Part shown: one piece after another, positions 1 to 12,796 of the stretch
How the letters are laid out: every line of letters begins with the position of its first letter
Position numbering within the stretch: the first letter of the stretch is position 1
From: Trichoplax sp. H2
Lineage: Eukaryota > Placozoa > Uniplacotomia > Trichoplacea
Length of the DNA: 64,000 nucleotides
Reading direction: 5' to 3'
NCBI GenBank assembly: GCA_003344405.1
Contig: NOWV01000036.1
Coordinates: 492,680 to 556,679, forward strand
The notes under the pieces: generated by a model
The model's database searches: none
Seen by the model: only the letters and a program-made list of their open reading frames with translations
Told to the model about the DNA's origin: nothing
Program-made: the position numbers and the translations under genes

Positions 1-161
1 TCAAAAGCGCTACCACGTATTTCAAGAATGATGTTGATTAAGTAAATTATTATTAAAAGTGCTGGTACATATTACAAGAAATGGTGTTGATTAAGTAAAT
101 TATTATTAAAAGTGTTGCTATATATTTCAAGAAATAATGTTGATTAAGTAAATTCTTATAA
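1..161. repeat. Minisatellite, three copies of a ~53-bp unit
   Basis: Three head-to-tail copies start near positions 3, 55 and 108. Each begins with AAAAG(C/T)G(C/T)T and ends in a shared GTTGATTAAGTAAATT core. The copies differ by scattered substitutions and a one-base indel. The array probably continues to the left of the window. Confidence 0.9.
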
Positions 162-3100
162 ATTTTATTCAGCTGTTTATCGAATATCATTAACCATGCT
201 TTATTACTGTATATAGTAGGATGTCGAAGTGAATACAGTTTTATTGAATGCCGTAAAGTAGGATATAACTACAGTTCTAATAGCTAGCTGGAAAAGACGT
301 GTTTTAAATGATAAATTTATAAAAGAAATGGATAATTATAACTCTAAGATAATTTGTAGCTAAAGTATAATATTGCCATCCGATTTTAAAAATAATAAAG
401 ACCTTGGACGACGGTCTTGAAGAAAGTTCATCGATTTGATGACTTCTACTATATGAATGGACAGATACTGGCCGAAATGATTTCGCTTTTTGTGATAGAG
501 AAATATAGGAGTAATTTTAGTTTTGCTTTATGTTGTTAAGAATGTTATCCGCCTCTTTTTCGCTACAAGACATACAAAGAAAGGGTTTGTATAGAATTTA
601 TCTAATTCTTTTAAATTAGCATCTACTGGATAGTCGCCATTATGTAGGATAGAACTAAGGTACTTACCATACTACAGAGATCGATAGATCATAGCTAGTT
701 TCGTGTTTAAAATTCAGAAGGGACTAAATGATTACTGGAAGCAGATTTAGTAGCCATTTAAAGATTGATGCGAATCCGTTTAGAAGGAAAATAAATACTT
801 TTATTGTAAGCTAATAACGTAAGTAAGTTGGCTGCGGTGGAGCAAGGTGTAAACTGTCTTGAAGTAACATGAAAATGATGAACACAGTAACTATTGCAAA
901 TAAATGAATTAGAGATAAATCGTTAGCATTTACAACTTTATGAGACGAAATACATGCAGAAAATAGGATTGCACAGTTTGATACAATATAGACCGCAATA
1001 GTCTCTGTAGTAGCAAAGACTGTAAGTATTGTAAATAATTAAACATGTCAAGCTATATTTATCCATAGTACGTCAAGACTGTAATAGGACCTCTGTTTTT
1101 GGACAATTTAGAGAATGCTTATAGTAAGTATATACTACAAACGCAATACAATCTTAATACACTACAAACTGCTGCTGCAAATTAACCATGATCTATTGCT
1201 AATACTCAAGCAGTCCAGAGAGGATTATTCTTATTTTTGTGATAAGGATGGTTTAGAATAGGAAAGAATAGCAAAATTATTATGACGTATATCCCTCTAT
1301 ATGTCAATAGCATATCTTGGATTTTGGATCAACTACCTTCTCAAGGCGTTAATACTAAATTTAATGTCCATTGCTAATCTTGATTTTACCAATTATAGTT
1401 ACCATACATAATCTAATGCCAGACACTATGTTAAAATATACGAAAATACACAGAAATATCGTTACTTTGAGAACTTTAACGGCCAGTGAACAAATTGAAC
1501 TGCTTCTATGACCTTAAATAAATAATTAAAGCATTAGAATTTCATCGCAGCAAGTTATACTCTTATTAAATTTTCTATGTCGTATAACAATACCATATTA
1601 ATTAAATGAGTATATAATTTTACTCGTCGCAGTTTTTGCACACTATGCTAGAATTTGAAGATTTCATGGTTCTACAAACTTTAATCCTATGATCAGCCTT
1701 TAAAACAGAAATCTTTAAATCATATATTACGTACGTATGTCAACAGAGAGTCAGAATATGGTAATCAGTTCATCGTAGAATGGATTGTCTTTACATCACT
1801 GAAAAAGGGATGGGCTGTGTTATATGACTTAAGTTATCATTTAATTTATCGTTTGTTAGAACAAATGAAGCATCTTATTAAGTTGATTTGTTCAAGGACG
1901 CAATTTCAAGCACTCATACGCAAAAAGTAGAACTTGATTAACCTTTTCAAAGTTGAGACATCAATTATAATAATATTTATTTGAAGAAGCTACTAGAAGA
2001 TATAAGATGGGAGTAATCTGCTTCATTAGACAGAGAATAAGAACTTAAATACTTAATATTGATTTGAATTGATTTAGAGATTGATATAGTAATAGATTAA
2101 TTTCAGTTACTAAGAGTAAAATTAGAAACTTATCGCAGCATGCAATGCAAATCTTTACAGCTTATTTTATATTTTAGATATATTGATTATAAGATAGAGG
2201 TCGTAATAAGTATGATAGATCACAAAATGGAATAAGAGTTTACTTCTTTCTTTATTTAGTCGAAATCATTGCGGAGTAATTTGTCACTAGGTTTTAGAAT
2301 AGTACTCTCAGAACGGTAAGCTTGTTTATTTTCTATTGAAATTATGATTACTTCTAAGAAATGACTGCAATTCTGCATACAGGCGAATTTAGATTAATTT
2401 ATACCTATTTCTAAGAAATTAGTTTCCTGTGTAATGAAGGTTATTTATCAGCACAATATACAGATAGTATAATTGAAAATCAAACTAATTAGCTAATTAT
2501 TAAATAATCAAATGATTTTAAGTTTAAAAGTCTAATATTTATAAATTTGCGTGCTGAAGAATCAATAAATTATGTGAGTAGACAAAATGAATGCTAATGT
2601 TAACATTGGAGTAGTCGTCATCATCTTCTTATTCACGTTTTAGAGAGCTTTATACGATAGAAGATAAACATTAACGCAAATGGAACTATTTGAATCCTCT
2701 TCCACACGCCAAATCAATTTACATTAATTAGTCATTATTTCCATATAAGAAAAATTTGTATTGGACGGTATATTTGTTTAAAGCGTTATTCATTAAATAA
2801 TACGATTTAAGACTATTCAATAGCTACAATAATATCATTATTTTCACACCAAAACTGGTTAAATAAATTTTATAAGGCCGTCATTCGTTGTTATTTAATT
2901 AGGACGTACTTATAACTTGATCATGTAATCAATTTTAGCGTTGTTCTATCGAAACATCGTTGATCGGTAACCTGTTCGATAATTTTGATTTTAAAAAATT
3001 TTATTTAATGTAATGCCTTGGCCAGATTTCTTTCAAGTGATATTGTTAGTGAAAAATGATGCAAGCATTGACAAACAATGCAATTTAAGCGCTATCTACG

Positions 3101-3531
3101 AAGGTCATGACACATTGAAACAAAGATTGCTTCAATTCTATCTTGGCATTTCTTCTTAGTTTATTATTTCCAATGGAATCTTTGTAATCATTCATGGAGC
3201 TTTTTCGTAATACGAATAAATTATAAAGTAGAACGCTAATAAGTTGAAGGAGAGCGTAATTATTATTGTTACGTTTAAAATATTCAAACCATCTTCCAAT
3301 GATATAGCTGATATTTTAATGGATCAATATCACATGAGTCAGAAAAGCATTACTTTTATGGGAATAGTAAATAATTTCTGATTCTATTCTTTACTATTAT
3401 GTAAATATTTATTCTGTCTTACATGCAACTTAATTATTAAGGGGAATGATACATAAATATCATAGTTGTATAGTAAAGTAATCACTTTTTTAACGAGGGA
3501 AATCGCTGAGCATCATTTTAATAGTGACAAA
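162..3531. other. Intergenic stretch with no recognisable gene
   Basis: All six frames are stop-rich. I found no splice-bounded segment that I could match to a protein family. The right end (about 3472-3531) is open in the frame of the CYTH gene and could be 5' UTR or additional coding sequence of that gene. Confidence 0.5.
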
Positions 3532-5121
3532 ATGGTGGATATGCTTCGTGGAGAGACTCTGAGAGTTGATAAAGCTCAAAATAAATTGTGGTCTGAAGGC
3601 AATCTAGGTAAGCGATTATATATTAAGAATACTTTAGTAACTGCTTGGTGTTTCTTTTAATCTTGCTACGCGAAAGGATCAGATTCTCTTAATTTTCTGT
3701 TGGTTATTTCACTTCAGTTTTCTTCTCCAATTACGTTTCGGAAGTTCACTTCTTGTAACTTTATATTATAGTAGAAGAACCTGAAGATCGAAGTATAAAT
3801 ATTAAAGCAAGAATTAGGAATTATGAGTTGGTAAAAGAAACAATTACTGGCCTTGTAGAAGATGAAGGTAATGTTCCTAGCTATCCCTGATTATATAGTT
3901 TTATTCACATGTGGTCTAACTAGAAAATGCGATATGATATAAATCGTTCTTGATCTGATATCAGTCAAGACGATATCTATGTCTGCAATACGAAATAAAA
4001 TATTCTATATAGTATAAAAACTTCCTTACTTTGGAGTTTGTATATAAAATATCATGGATAGATAGCATAAAAATGACTCTACAGTCAGCTATTAAGTGTA
4101 TCTCGAGTTCTGAATATACTTGAAGCTCAATAAAGTTTACTTATGCTATTAGGATTCTCCTACATTCAAGAGGATACATTTTTTACATGTCCTAACGGTC
4201 GTTTGAAAGTAAGCTTGTTTATTTGTTGTTTATTTTTTGCGGCTCTTCTCAAGTAAAAATTTACACTTCATGCTCGTGCCTATGCAAATTGATTAGTTAC
4301 GAGAATATAATACCGGCGAAAGTTTGTTAATGTTTGATGTTGAAGCCGACAAGGAACTCTTTACTAATTCCAAATATTGTTATTCAGAAGTTAAGGTAAG
4401 CACAACTAGGTGCCCATCAGATTTCTTTCTCAAGCTTTTGTATAGAGAATTTTACAACATCTTGAATATTTACTTCAATACAGGATTTAACAGCCACTAA
4501 AAACATTCTGAAATTAGCCTATGGGATTAAAGGTACAATCTAATAGTCAAAGAATGGCAATATTGACTCGTCATAATGTTTTTTTATTTCAAACCATCTT
4601 GCTTCCTGTGTTCGTACATAAACATAATTTCTCTGATCGCCGATTAGGAGTTGTAAGAACGGAGAGGCTCATTGCCGAATTTGGACAGACAAAAATTTAT
4701 TTAGATCGTGTGGCAGATTTAGGCGATTTTATAGAAATTTCGGTAAACTGAATAATGGCATTATCTTATCCAATAGACAATACGTATGATAGACTACAAT
4801 TTCCAAAGATGCTCGTGCTATAATTCAATTCCTGCTAAATTTATCATCTTGGAATAGAATAGATTTGATAAATTTAGTAATGGACATATTGAGTAATGGT
4901 ATCCATGCAACATTAAATTTTATCAATGAAGCTTTATAGCAAAATGGATAGCTCTAATTAGTTCTCAAAATTGGTTATAGGTCGATCTGACGCATGATCA
5001 AACCTTGGAAGATGGCCAAGAGGTCGCTCGTGATTTAATGGAACAGCTAGATATAGGGCAAACTGAACTAGTGCACTCTAGTTATATTGATATGCTAACC
5101 GAGTTTGATGACTGCCTGTAA
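3532..5121 (+). CDS. CYTH-domain protein (class IV adenylyl cyclase / triphosphate tunnel fold type)
   Basis: Seven exons join in frame: 3532-3607, 3772-3867, 4171-4208, 4297-4395, 4484-4532, 4648-4742, 4981-5121 (TAA), giving 197 residues. All introns are GT-AG. Family marks in order: an N-terminal INIKAR strand (the CYTH ExExK position, here N-I-K-A-R rather than E-I-K-A-R), DTFF, PNGRLKLRE, a GESLL strand, LAYGIKGVVR, FGQTKIYLDRV, LGDFIEI, and the C-terminal DxTLEDGQEVARDLMEQL helix. CYTH proteins bind triphosphorylated substrates inside a beta tunnel; members include class IV adenylyl cyclases, thiamine triphosphatase and inorganic triphosphatases. The overall pattern is closest to the bacterial class IV cyclase-like branch, but the activity cannot be read from sequence. 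The first in-frame ATG is 3532; the frame stays open upstream to about 3472, so the start is uncertain. The ~35-residue N-terminal extension before the fold is unusual. Confidence 0.85.
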
Positions 5122-7645
5122 CTAATCTTTAGACCTTTAGTTAAATTCTGCACGGACTGATATTGTTATTCAGTATTATATGGATGTCATGATTTTTCTA
5201 ATAAGAAAACTACAATTGCTAGAAGTGTTTACCAAGTAAATACACTAAGAAATTGTAATCATGCTTTAAATTTCTTTAAATTTAAATATTTCTGCAGTAG
5301 ATCTAAAAACAGATGGTAGATTTAATCTGTTTCTCGTTTTCGCTTCCTACTGATAATCCATAACCTATTATAATGAAAAATTAGATTTACAATATTCATG
5401 CGAAGTAACCTTAAATATTATAGAATGGAATGCAATAGTCATGATATGGCTTTAATGTTAAAGTTACTAATTGTTTACATTTTCTTTTCCATGATATAGC
5501 TAGTGTACGTGATCTATATCACATCATCATGTCTATAATAAGACTATTAAGATATCTCCGCAAGTCATCAGATCTGATTAATAAATACATATCAATCAGA
5601 TTATTAAAATAGTGTGTTCTATGTGAAAATAGTTTATATAATCCGAAGTATATGCATCGTTGCCAGGCAATTTCTTAAATTTTAATAGCGAGGAAATATC
5701 GTGTCAGTGAATAGTTGTCGGTGGTAGTCATTAGAATGCATCGTAATCATGAATTACAGCTACAATGAATAATTAGGCTAATCAAACATCGAAATACTGA
5801 TGTATAAGAATCTAAAAGGGCTCTAATTTACATAAATAGTGAGCTAATAATTTGCACGAAAATATTCCCCGGATCATTTCCATAATGCGTAATGTGCAGT
5901 AATTATGAATAAATCGTTAAAACTTTGATAATAGTCCATCATGTCCTTCCGTAAATCTTTAATAAAACTGGCAATTATTTGCTACTTTAAGTGGGATGGT
6001 TGTTACTTTTCGTTAAACTGAACAAAAATTGACTATATCACACAAGAACGACTTCAAACTGCATGCTACTTGTAGTTTGATCGAGTATGGTATGGTGCTG
6101 AACTCGATTGATTTTTTGGAGTTGATAACAATTAAAAATATGGAGATTTGCAGGCCTTATACTCGTAAGTTGTGAATTTTGCTGTAACAATTTAAAGAAG
6201 CTGATTGAAATTAGACACTCTTTGGTGGTAATAAGACAAACCTAATTTCAGTAATAATGTGATATTTGAAAGAAACTGTAGTTTAACATATTTCATTATT
6301 TAAGACAATTTATTGTAATAACAGCCTCTACTGGGTAAAACATATATTTCTAATACTTGAAAATTTTACTAGAAGTAATAATTAATTTTTATAAATGCAC
6401 ACTTAAAATATACTTCTAGCATATTGCAGTACAGCCCCAAATACAGTAAATCGAAGATTAAGATCGCTAGATTATATGAAAATAAATAATTGTGAGATTG
6501 TGAGATTGCGAGATTGTATAAGAGACAGTCTAGACATCGTCCTTGGTATCTGTTAGACGAGCGTAACCTAGGCAATAAAGCGAAGTTAACAAGAAACTGT
6601 AGCTTTTGTTTTGTTTTTGAGAAGATACTTGATTACACATGTCGTAGGACTTCATTTATGTTAGAGTCAATTAACTAACGATTAAGAGATGGAAGATTTT
6701 TATTATTACAATTACGAATGGGATAAGCTCTGCTTTACAAATAATACTGTTCAAACTGCTAAGAGTTACTTGCTGGAGGAACTACTATATTTTTTAGCAG
6801 AGAGTTTTTTAAAAAGTAGCACTGATGTATCACTTAATTGATTTACTTTTAGGAGTTAATAAGATTTAAACCTATTTATGTGTTACGTAAATTTATAACA
6901 GTACAAAAATATTAAAGTTGCTAATATTGTCATCCAATTCACCATAAAATATTGGAATATGACTATGGATCAGCTGATCACGAAATAAAAAGGTCTATTT
7001 TTAAATAGCTTATGCTTATAGGCAATAATTTATTTTATTTCTAGATAACACGAAACATTTGTTTTTAGAAAACACTAAATATTTTATTTACTTTTAACTT
7101 ATGTAACTATTAATACAATTATTGTAATGAAAATGTTTATTGTTCCATTTTGTAGACTAAATTTACAAGACATATCAAGACGAAACGCTAATATACTATG
7201 GGAAGACATTTTCCGCACCAATGATTTGGTAATATTTAGATCCTTTGGATGATGTAAATTATTGCTACGATAGCTCTCGTATAATAAGAATGCAAATTGT
7301 TTGGATTTATCTACTGAGATATTATAATAATAACTAATTTGTATGATTGAAACAGTTAAATGTTAGAGCTCCTGAAGAGCTTCTGAGCTTAAGCAGAGAT
7401 ATTTATCCGATACTCGACTACAGCTCACACTAGGCTGCCTTCAGTTTTCATATATCGTACACATATTAATGATTTCAGAGTTTCAGAAGCTATTGCAAAG
7501 TTAATTTGCGGCAAATAATAAATACAAATATGCCATAGATTATCTTAAATTTGTAAGGATGAATATTTTGATTAGCCAAGATTTTCTGTAAATTATTAGC
7601 GTAATTGTTGCTTCTTTTCGTAAGCCAGCTTGTGGCTCAAATTTA
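5122..7645. other. Intergenic stretch with no recognisable gene
   Basis: This lies between the CYTH gene (+) and the convergent end of the CH-domain gene (-). Open frames are short and read like chance. It contains a small GAGATTG-type tandem repeat at 6490-6515 that runs into a Tn5 mosaic-end-like sequence (6511-6528). Confidence 0.5.
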
Positions 7646-10600
7646 TTATAAATCAAGATTTGGCCCATCAAAGCCTTTTTGCTGAGCCTGCTAGATGAAA
7701 AATTTGAAATTTGTATGAGCTTATGTACCAATTGACGATCAAAAATGAAGCATTGCCTGCATTTAAATTATAAACTACATATTTAATATACGTTCAAAGC
7801 ATATGACTAACACGTAGGGCTAGAGATTCTATGGCGTTTATAACCTATAAAATAAGAATGGTTCAACATCGTAATGCATAAATTAAACAAGGTCTAAGCA
7901 AATTTAATAATGTTATTAGCATATAATAAAATAAGTGTCCCATAGAAATTGGATTATGTAATAATTTTATTAGAAAGAAAATAGTGAAATAAGCCTATCA
8001 TACCTCTACCATATGATGACCGTCGTATAGTGTCGATGGTAGAAATAAATCCTCTTTATTCACTCCATACAACTCTGCAGCTTTTAGAAATTTGGAGATG
8101 TTTTGGATCTAAATTAAGAGAATCTTTATTAATTCGTTTATTCAGTAATGCAAATAATATTTTATTAAAAATTTGGAATTGTAATTATTTCTAATTAATC
8201 TATTCATGATCGATCCGAGGCTGTTTGTAAAGCAGTACCAGTATTATAAGGATGATATTGCTTTTATGAAATTTGATTAGTTGGTTTTTCAGTAGAAGTA
8301 AGGTATCGATCAATAATATTCATGCTTAATATGCATGTAATGTTTTATTACATAGTATGAGTAGTTAAAAACGTCCTTTAAGGCTGTATCATTCTATGAT
8401 ATACTATAATATCGTTGTAATTTCTCTGCCATTCCGCGAATTTTGCTAGACACTTGATTAATTATACATAAGTACATACCTTACCAAAAGATGATCGACT
8501 ACGGGTTATACTAGAAACTGATCCAGGCTGTAATTGATTTATTAACCTATATAAAATCGAAACTAAATTAAATAAAATCTTTCTATGTGGCATATTTTAT
8601 TCATTGATGCATAAAAACTGCTTTAATAAATTAAAAAATTCTATATTATAAAAGAAAAATTAATTTAGGCTAATGTTAAAATAATTTTCGTTTAAATCGC
8701 TTTTAAAATGATAACAAAGGTATCTGTCAACAAAAATACAAGATGATAGATTAGGAAATACCATTCTTTTATTAATACAATTTCTAATTAACTTGTTTAC
8801 TCAATTAAAGCAGTGGCCAAGAGTTTAATGACGGATTTCTGCCTATGCTATACTGCTCATAAGCAGCTGCATTGCAGTCAAAGTAGATATTAGATATAGT
8901 TTAGAAATATTGTCGCATCAACTATCGATATCTGTTAGTATATACTGAAAGTTTTATTATAAATTTATCGGAAATAATGATATAATGCTTGTCTAAATGC
9001 AATTGATACCAACATTTGTAACATATAGCTGGTGTCAATCTAGCTGAATGATAAGCAACACTATGTTAAAGACGAATTTTTCGATACGTGTATTGTTTCA
9101 AGGAAGCTATTCTACTTACAGTTAGTAGAACTAAAATTGATTATTTTTAATTCACTGTTATAATAAGAACGAATTGAGATTGGTCTAAGCAGACATCCTC
9201 CGTAAACATGTTACTAATACGTATCACGTATAAATACCAAGATTATTACAGCTAAAAATTGCTATAAGAACCATCAATCAGCAACTTAGTCCGGCGATAT
9301 GAATTATGTATGTAAATTCAGATATGTTACTGCGTGAAGAATTTGGTAGAAGAATTTCTTAAATTTAAACTAAATTACTGTTTGGGTTATCAATTAGTAC
9401 TCGAACTAATGTTAGATCGAGAGATTTGAGCAGAGAACGTACAGAAAATCACAATAAAAAAGATATTTGCAGGACTTCCTAAACGAAGTAACTAAATGAC
9501 ATACTATATCAGCGGTATCTCTCAGATTCAGAAATTTTACGACAGAAATTAAAACATATTTCAGTGAAGACTATTGTTGAAGACTTTAAAAATAACTTAC
9601 TATATAAAACATCAATCAGTTATCTAGCAAACGGATAGAAAGACTTATGTACGTATAAAGAATAATCTATAAAAACAGAGATAGATCTATAGAACCAAAA
9701 TTTTCATAAAATGCTTATAGATATGGTTGTTTGCTACGCAAAGTCAATTAAAAACTACGAATATGACCTAGAAATATGTTATATACCAGTAAAATACTTA
9801 GAGGAAGTTGAAAAACTATCTCGAAATAGCTGAAATATAAAGCAGGATTTCATGGTAAATAGTTTGATTTGGATGGATGAAGAGAATTGAAAGCTGCAAT
9901 CGACATTTGAATTTTGAATTCAGACAGTAGAAAAAGTTTATAGTCTATCGGATACTTATACTACATGTAGGAGCCTAAATTAAGAAAAATTTTGACAACT
10001 ATATATTTGAATTTCTCTAGCGACGAAATCGTGTTGGCTATAACTTTGATATTGCTTTGTGCAAAAATTTCATTTGGTAATGTAGTCCTTTTCTATCGAT
10101 AAAGAGAAGGCTGAAGATTTTATGTTAGTGCTGATTGTGATTAGAATTTGATAGTTAGCTCTTGAAAATGAATTTTCATATTTAGCCATTAATTAAAAAA
10201 ATGAAGTTTGAATGTAGGCGTAGCTATAATGATAGCAACATTAATATTTCTTAAATGCTTGATCTTGTTTCTTGTTGTACTTTATAGCCTTTTGCTTGTG
10301 GAATAAATCAGAATAGCGATGAAAATAGTAGTATTGGCTACGACAAAATATAGATGGAATACAGAAAATCTCTAATTTTGCATTTAGTATTAGATTAGAG
10401 AATTGGGTGCTCGCTTTATTTGAAAGCAATGGTCGAGTATCTGATTTAAAGGTGAGTATTTATGGAGATGAAGTAATATTAAGGCTGTGTTTAATATAGA
10501 AGTATTTCCGCATAATTTGTAAGAGTTTTACTTACTCACAAAGTGCGATTCCATCCCTTAATTTAGCGGGAGCGTTATCATCTCCTAGTGATCTTCCAAT

Positions 10601-11940
10601 AATAGCTGAGATCCAGTGTAGGACTTTCATTTCTTTACCTAGATCTCGCTTATCGCGAGACTAAATGAGAAAGAAAGACAGTATTACTACGTTTACGATA
10701 TAAAAATTATAGGACACTATTAGTAAAGATAAAAGCCTCATTTGAGCACAAATTCGCATTATAGTAAATTAAATGGCGTTATGCTATTGCTTAGACCTTA
10801 ATCATTACTGCAGTAAAATGATTAATCGATTTGCTATGTTACTAGTCTCAATTCCGCCATATTACAGTTCAGTATTACTCTGTATAAGTACATAGTAATT
10901 CATGATTTTGATGAAGCTGTTTCAACATTAGCCTTAGCAAATCGCTCAGGTTAATTCTAATTTTGTAAAGGAGATCAGGAATCTATACTGACACATGTTA
11001 TTATAATGTTAACGAGCAAAAATACTATTGGGCTTTTAAGATAAATCTAGTCATGCTACCGTAAAATGTATACTAAATATATGTTGATAGAAAATTTAAA
11101 AAAGAAAATGGGGAAATGATCTGTAACCAAATAAAATTACGAATGCTATAAGCTATATTAGCAATATACGTAGATCTTTTTAAACTGATACAATAATATC
11201 GCATTGAATACGATGGTCGATCCTTCCGTTGATCAACAGAGAGCATCGGCATTCTAAACATTACGAGTAAGAGTTTCGTACTAAGGTATTGAAACTCTTA
11301 TTAATAAGATACAATAATTTAGCTAAAAACGATGACTGGTCTATAAGGGAATTAACAAACAGTAAAATTCTGGTCAAATGATTTTATCTATATATAATGC
11401 ATTATAGACGGAATCAACTGCCTGCAGTTTAACAATCTCAGTCTGTTAATACGGTAATTCTAGCGAATTACGAATTCATTTTAACCTACACGTATGATGA
11501 TTCTACATTTTATTGACTCTTATGCTAATAAGCTAAATATCTCTTGCCAAAAATTTTGAACGAAATTTAAAGTAAGTATGCTTAAGGCTTGATTTTGTGA
11601 AAAGAATCGTAGTAGTTAAGAACTGATTCTATTTCGTAGACAGTAATCTCTCAAGAACTATGAACTCGTTTAAAACTAGTAACTTGAAACTAATGACATT
11701 GTTTTTTACTATTTTTCCATATTTACAATCTAATTAGAGAGCATCGTACGGTCAAAAGTTAATTATAAGTTCGGTTAAATCAATCTAGAAGTATTTTCAA
11801 GAAGACCTAGATTTTTAATCGCTCCTAGATTCGCTTATATAGCCATTTTTATTCTACGACGATCAGGTCGAAAATTTTAACAAACTTACACTATATGTCT
11901 TTGGAGGGGACAACCAATATCCAGGAGCTATATCAGCCAT
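7646..11940 (-). CDS. Single calponin-homology (CH) domain protein, transgelin-family paralog without the calponin repeat
   Basis: Six exons on the minus strand, in transcription order: 11890-11940 (ATG), 10536-10660, 8480-8546, 8004-8108, 7812-7844, 7646-7690 (TAA), giving 141 residues. Exon lengths 51, 125, 67, 105 and 33 and all phases equal those of the transgelin-like gene at 15212-19530, so the two are tandem duplicates. Family marks: an MADIAPGYWLS start, a KEMKVLHWI helix, LRDGIALCE, LINQLQPGSV, NISKFLKAAELYGV, and KGFDGPNLDL at the end. The CH domain binds actin or signalling partners. The last exon stops after 14 codons, so the C-terminal tail with the calponin-like GLQMGSNKGA repeat is absent. 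The KMAF-type motif of the paralog is replaced by a serine/arginine-rich SRSSFGK. All splice sites are canonical and no frame break was seen, so it is probably expressed. Confidence 0.85.
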
Positions 11941-12754
11941 AGTTAGTTCCAGCTGTGAAAATAGTCTGCTAAAATAATGATGGCTCAGAGCACGAATGAC
12001 ACATTCAAGAACGTAAATTGGTTATTATAGTATGTAGTGGATAGTTAAGATGTAGACTTTTTACCAACGATAAGGAGCATATTAGTGCGAGCTAGAGGTA
12101 ACAATTATAATTATTGGGATTAATCACGTAGAATCTATTTGAATGGCTTATTAACCTTTGAATTACCCTATGCGCTAGCGACTATGGATCGAACTTACAA
12201 TAATAATCAATATATAATATATATATGGCACAACTATGGTGGTTGTCTATCTATTCCAACTGTGATTGGGACTGTTAAGTAACTGAAAATAATCATAATT
12301 TTACTTTCATAGCCATTTTCATTCATCTTCTTAGCGGGGTGCTTCATTAGCGAACAATGTATATTATCATTAGCCATCTTGACGTTAAGTTGCAGCTGGC
12401 TCTGCTTATATAAAATCTTTAAATTCAATTTTATAGATTAAATAAGATCATTGTTATCATGTCGTTATACCAAATCCAAAAGAAGCATTATGGGGAATTT
12501 TGAGATGTCGGTATGGAGTCCTTGCTGTGGCAGAACTAAATAAGGCATAAATTTGGCTTATAATATTGATGAACCAGTCAATGTCTACAATAAATCAATG
12601 TCTGTCTATTTTTTTTACTCAATTCACTATAAACTTGCTCTGGATTTTAAATCTACGAGTACGAGTGCATGTATTCAGATACGCATATTTATTCTAACTG
12701 TACCTGAAGCTAAATTTATATTTCTGATAAAAATTCTGGATACGGGCATTTTAT

Positions 12755-12796
12755 CCTAAACCTAACCCTAAACCTAAACCTAAGCCCAAACCTAGT
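12755..12796. repeat. Degenerate interstitial telomere-like repeat, about 7 hexamers
   Basis: Consecutive hexamers read CCTAAA, CCTAAC, CCTAAA, CCTAAA, CCTAAG, CCCAAA, CCTAGT. They are one substitution away from the canonical animal unit (CCCTAA/TTAGGG). The array is short, imperfect and internal, as expected for an old telomere insertion at a repaired break rather than a live chromosome end. Confidence 0.75.

Noticed and set aside
6369-6575. 68-codon minus-strand frame
   Set aside because: Low-complexity composition, includes the GAGATTG tandem repeat, no splice context or family match.
8004-8180. Plus-strand open frame of more than 60 codons
   Set aside because: The minus strand carries a CH-domain exon here (8004-8108) with matching phase and family residues; the plus frame is its shadow.
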